Positions 61,101 to 64,000 of a DNA stretch of 64,000 nucleotides are shown piece by piece (position 1 is the stretch's first letter; every line of letters starts with the position of its first letter). Source of the DNA: JBFXAF01 sp050184585 (GTDB lineage: Bacteria; Pseudomonadota; Alphaproteobacteria; Rhizobiales; Rhizobiaceae); the NCBI GenBank assembly GCA_050184585.1, contig JBFXAF010000008.1, positions 1-64,000 on the forward strand. Direction: 5' to 3'. Under the pieces are notes generated by a model. The model was not told the DNA's origin and did no database searches. It saw only the letters and a program-made list of their open reading frames with translations. The position numbers and the translations under genes were made by a program.

Positions 61101-61913
61101 ATGGACCATTCCGACAATGCGGCCGCGCCGCGCTTCCCCATCCCGGCCAATGTCTACGCCGAGACCGTGACGTCGGTGAAGCACTATACCGACAAGCTGT
61201 TCTCGTTCCACATCACCCGGCCGCAGTCCTTCCGCTTCCGCTCCGGCGAGTTCGTGATGATCGGTCTGCCCAATGGGGAGAAGCCGGTCTATCGCGCCTA
61301 TTCGATCGCCAGCCCGGCGTGGGGCGAGGAGATCGAATTCTTCTCGATCAAGGTGCCGGACGGCCCGCTCACATCCCAACTGCAGAAGATCGTGCCTGGC
61401 GACACCGTCTTGATGCGGCAGAAGTCGACCGGCACGCTGGTGCTCGACGCGCTGACGCCCGCCCGGCGCCTGTTCATGATCTCGACCGGTACCGGCATCG
61501 CGCCGTTCGCGAGCCTCATCCGCGACCCGGAGACCTACGACAAGTTCGACCAGGTGGTGCTCACGCACACCTGCCGCGACCACGACGAGTTGAGCTACGG
61601 CGTCGAACTGTTCGAGAATCTGAAGAACGATCCGTTGATCGGCGAACTGGTCGAGGGCCGCGTCACGCTCTACTCGACGACGACGCGCGAGGAGAGCCCG
61701 CGCATGGGACGCATCACCCGTCTCATCGAGGACGGCCGTTTCCATGCCGATCTCGGCATAACCCCGCTCGACCCGGCCAACGACCGCATCATGATCTGCG
61801 GCTCGATGGCGATGCTCAAGGATCTGAAGAGCCTCGTCGAAGGTTTCGGCTTCGTCGAGGGCTCGAACAACGAGCCGAACTCCTTCGTGGTCGAGCGCGC
61901 CTTCGTCGGCTGA
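61101..61913 (+). CDS. fpr: Ferredoxin-NADP reductase
   Basis: A 270-aa flavoenzyme that moves electrons between NADPH and ferredoxin or flavodoxin. It shows FAD motif YRAYSIASP, NADP-site STGTGIAPFASLIRD, LTHTCRDHDELSYG, ICGSMAMLKDLKSLVEGFGF, and ends ERAFVG as bacterial subclass Fpr enzymes do. ATG 61101 (MDHSDNAAAPRFPIP) is chosen; in-frame sequence to 60999 is leader. It may be a general oxidative-stress enzyme. Its position opposite hyuA also makes it a candidate electron donor for a ferredoxin-dependent reductase, which is not shown. Confidence 0.93.
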   Translation: MDHSDNAAAPRFPIPANVYAETVTSVKHYTDKLFSFHITRPQSFRFRSGEFVMIGLPNGEKPVYRAYSIASPAWGEEIEFFSIKVPDGPLTSQLQKIVPGDTVLMRQKSTGTLVLDALTPARRLFMISTGTGIAPFASLIRDPETYDKFDQVVLTHTCRDHDELSYGVELFENLKNDPLIGELVEGRVTLYSTTTREESPRMGRITRLIEDGRFHADLGITPLDPANDRIMICGSMAMLKDLKSLVEGFGFVEGSNNEPNSFVVERAFVG

Positions 61914-62111
61914 CGCGGGAACCCGAATTCGCTGAAATCCGTCGGGCTCCCTCCGGGTTTCGGCCCCGGCTCGCCGCATAATTGACCATCCGATCAAAAT
62001 TCCGTGCAAGTCGACGCGTTCTGCGCTACAGGCGCGGCGGGACTCGTGGAGAAGCCGCCGGGACGCTATGCTGCCTTCGAGGGGCATGGCGCCGGCACGG
62101 AGAGGCCTGGA

Positions 62112-63158
62112 ATGGTGAAGCTTCGGGAAGCCGAGAACGGCGATGCCGGCAACGTCACGGCGCTGCCCGCGCGCGCCGCCGCAAATACCGCGCAGGCCGG
62201 GCACGCGATCGCACGCAACCCGGGCATGAAGCTCGACCTCGGCTTCCTGGAATCGATGCGCAGCGTCAATCGCAGCGCGCTGGAACGCCGCGTCGGCTCG
62301 CTCACCAAGCGCCGCTCGATCAAGGCCGACAACCAGGCGGCATGGCTCCTGCGCGCCGTGTCGCTGATGGACCTGACCACGCTCAACTCCAACGACACCG
62401 AAGAGCGCGTGCGCCGGCTCTGCGCCAAGGCGGTCAACCCGTTCCGCGCCGACCTCGCCGAGGCGCTCGGCATCGCCGGCGAGACCATCCGCCCGGCCGC
62501 GGTCTGCGTCTACCATCCGTTCGTGGCGACCGCCGTCGACGCGGTGAAAGGGACCGGCATCCACGTCGCGGCCGTCTCCACCGCCTTCCCGCACGGGCTT
62601 GCGCCGCTGAAGACGCGGCTTGCCGAGATCGAGGCGTCCGTGAAGGACGGCGCCGACGAGATCGACGTCGTCATCCCGCGCGGCCTGGTCTTCGGCGCGA
62701 AGTGGCAGGAACTCTACGACGAGATCGTCGCCATGCGCGCCGCCTGCGGCGAGGCGCACATCAAGGTGATCCTCGGCACCGGCGACCTCGCCACGCTGCG
62801 CAACGTGACGCTCGCCTCGATGGTGGCGATGATGGCGGGCGCCGACTTCATCAAGACCTCGACCGGCAAGGAGCCCGTCAACGCCACGCTGCCGGTCGGC
62901 TTGGCGATGGTGCGCGCCATCCGCGCCTATTACGAGGAGACCGGCTATCTCATCGGCTTCAAGCCGGCCGGCGGCATTTCCACGGCCAAGGCGTCGCTCG
63001 ACTGGCTGGTGCTGATGAAGGAGGAGCTCGGCCGGCCGTGGCTCGAGCCCGAACTCTTCCGCTTCGGCGCGTCGAGCCTGTTGACCGACATCGAACGCCA
63101 GCTCGAACACCACGTCACCGGCCGCTATTCGGCGAACCACCGCCACGCGATGGCGTGA
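62112..63158 (+). CDS. deoC: Deoxyribose-phosphate aldolase
   Basis: Splits 2-deoxyribose-5-phosphate into acetaldehyde and glyceraldehyde-3-phosphate in deoxynucleoside catabolism. The 348-aa protein has the class I aldolase Lys in GADFIKTSTGKEPVNAT, plus AVCVYHPFVATAVDAV, GADEIDVVIPRGLVFG and GFKPAGGISTAKASLDWL. ATG 62112 is chosen; ATG 62226 would give a shorter protein closer to the core. The aldehyde dehydrogenase gene 220 bp downstream could oxidise the acetaldehyde. The palindromic repeat copy 2 sits between them. Confidence 0.93.
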   Translation: MVKLREAENGDAGNVTALPARAAANTAQAGHAIARNPGMKLDLGFLESMRSVNRSALERRVGSLTKRRSIKADNQAAWLLRAVSLMDLTTLNSNDTEERVRRLCAKAVNPFRADLAEALGIAGETIRPAAVCVYHPFVATAVDAVKGTGIHVAAVSTAFPHGLAPLKTRLAEIEASVKDGADEIDVVIPRGLVFGAKWQELYDEIVAMRAACGEAHIKVILGTGDLATLRNVTLASMVAMMAGADFIKTSTGKEPVNATLPVGLAMVRAIRAYYEETGYLIGFKPAGGISTAKASLDWLVLMKEELGRPWLEPELFRFGASSLLTDIERQLEHHVTGRYSANHRHAMA

Positions 63159-63177
63159 GATTCCGCGTGCCTGACAT

Positions 63178-63335
63178 GACCCCCCTCTGGCCTGCCGGCC
63201 ATCTCCCCCTCAAGGGGGGAGATCAGCAGTTTCGGTCCGCACGCCCAGACTGCAACGCCGGTGATTGGCGAAAGCAGACGCGACATCTGATCTCCCCCCT
63301 TGAGGGGGAGATGGCCGGCAGGCCAGAGGGGGGTC
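63178..63335. repeat. 158-bp palindromic intergenic element, copy 2
   Basis: The 46-bp arms at 63178-63223 and 63290-63335 are perfectly complementary and identical to copy 1 at 20769-20926. The 66-bp centres share the CAGCAG..TTCGG edge and GATTGGCGAAA but otherwise differ. It lies between deoC and the aldehyde dehydrogenase gene. The strict conservation of arms and length with a drifting centre suggests a folded structure or arm-to-arm gene conversion. Confidence 0.95.
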
Positions 63336-63378
63336 GTTCGATCATTCCGCTCAACCTCCGACGTTCCGGAGACCTCTC

Positions 63379-64000
63379 ATGAACATCCTCGAACGCTATC
63401 ACGCCATGGATTACGGTCCGGCCCCGGAAGCCCGCACCGAGGCCGACGCCTGGCTCGCAGCAAGGGACTTCTCCAAGGCCCTCTTCGTCGCCGGCCAGTG
63501 GAAGCCGGCCACATCCGGCAAGGTCTTCGACGTCTCGGACCCCTCGTCCGGCAAGCTGCTGGCGAATATCTCCGACGCGGGGGCGGCCGACATCGACGCG
63601 GCGGTCGCCGCGGCGCGGCGCGCCCTGCCCTCCTGGAAGGCGCGCACCGGCTACGAGCGCGCCAAGGTGCTGTACGCCATCGGCCGCGCCATGCAGCGCC
63701 ACCAGCGCCTCTTCGCCGTGCTGGAATCGATCGACAACGGCAAGCCGATCCGCGAGAGCCGCGACATCGACGTGCCGCTGGCGATCCGCCACTTCATCCA
63801 CCATGCCGGCTGGGCGCAGGCGCTGGATCGCGAGTTCCCGGGGCACGAGCCGGCCGGCGTCGTCGGCCAGATCATCCCGTGGAATTTTCCGCTGCTCATG
63901 CTCGCCTGGAAGATCGCGCCGGCGCTCGCCGCCGGCTGCACGGTGGTGCTCAAACCCGCCGAGTTCACGCCGCTCACCGCCATCCTGTTCGCCGAAATCT
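63379..64000 (+). CDS. Aldehyde dehydrogenase, N-terminal part (runs off the window)
   Basis: The frame from ATG 63379 (MNILERYHAMDYGPAPEARTE) stays open to the window end, 207 codons. It has the aldehyde dehydrogenase N-terminal layout: ALFVAGQWKPATSGKVFDVS, DAGAADIDAAVAAARRALPS, then the NAD-binding VGQIIPWNFPLLMLAWKIAP and AAGCTVVLKPAEFTPLTA. The catalytic Cys and Glu lie beyond the window. The N-terminal extension before VAGQW (about 38 residues) is longer than usual and resembles the DeoC-linked aldehyde dehydrogenases of rhizobia. It probably oxidises the acetaldehyde made by deoC. Confidence 0.9.
   Translation, partial: MNILERYHAMDYGPAPEARTEADAWLAARDFSKALFVAGQWKPATSGKVFDVSDPSSGKLLANISDAGAADIDAAVAAARRALPSWKARTGYERAKVLYAIGRAMQRHQRLFAVLESIDNGKPIRESRDIDVPLAIRHFIHHAGWAQALDREFPGHEPAGVVGQIIPWNFPLLMLAWKIAPALAAGCTVVLKPAEFTPLTAILFAEI

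Overview
The window is GC-rich chromosomal DNA from an alphaproteobacterium. It is most likely a member of the Rhizobiales (Hyphomicrobiales) close to Mesorhizobium/Phyllobacteriaceae. The evidence is the FYDLN-type acidic protein, the aroA-cmk-rpsA and rpmH-rnpA-yidC-engB orders, an EPSP synthase close to the Agrobacterium CP4 type, dense ABC importers and catabolic operons, and a palindromic intergenic repeat of rhizobial style. Genes are tightly packed with many ATGA/TGATG overlaps. All calls come from reading the sequence; no database search was run.

Layout. (1) 1-445: remnant of a serine recombinase C-terminus pointing into a tRNA-Ala(GGC) gene. (2) 584-8717: housekeeping block (FYDLN protein, aroA, small membrane protein, cmk, rpsA, rpmH, rnpA, yidC, engB). 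(3) 8714-11440: secreted MsrB, a fasciclin protein, an RskA-like anti-sigma factor and an ECF sigma factor. (4) 11606-16813: RocB-like M20 hydrolase, methyltransferase, and a 935-aa protein joining two membrane segments, two TrkA/RCK-like Rossmann domains, a RyR domain and a SLOG-like domain. (5) 16931-36439: two spermidine/putrescine-type ABC importers around an amidohydrolase, M20 dipeptidase, nucleoside hydrolase, MATE pump, an ornithine-racemase-like/ureohydrolase fusion, a DauA-like D-arginine dehydrogenase, a nitrilase-family amidase, a ureohydrolase, a LysR regulator and a thioesterase. I read the core as uptake and catabolism of basic or guanidino amino acids. (6) 36578-39786: secreted orthocaspase followed by two paralogous small secreted proteins with Cys/Tyr-rich tails. 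(7) 39893-60902: pncB, an unknown polytopic membrane protein, a HigBA toxin-antitoxin pair, a Liv-type ABC importer, pncA, a molybdenum hydroxylase, a 6-hydroxynicotinate-reductase-like protein, an ApbE-like UPF0280 protein, a DUF1185 protein, MarR, topoisomerase IB and hydantoinase/oxoprolinase A and B. (8) 61101-64000: ferredoxin-NADP reductase, deoC and the start of an aldehyde dehydrogenase.

Most interesting: the channel-like/RyR/SLOG fusion at 14006-16813; a possible reductive N-heterocycle (nicotinate-like) degradation locus at 43471-60902 with a similar palindromic motif upstream of three of its transcription units; the orthocaspase with twin Cys/Tyr-tail proteins; the racemase fused to a metal-site-less ureohydrolase next to DauA; and a 158-bp element with perfect 46-bp inverted arms present twice, 42 kb apart.
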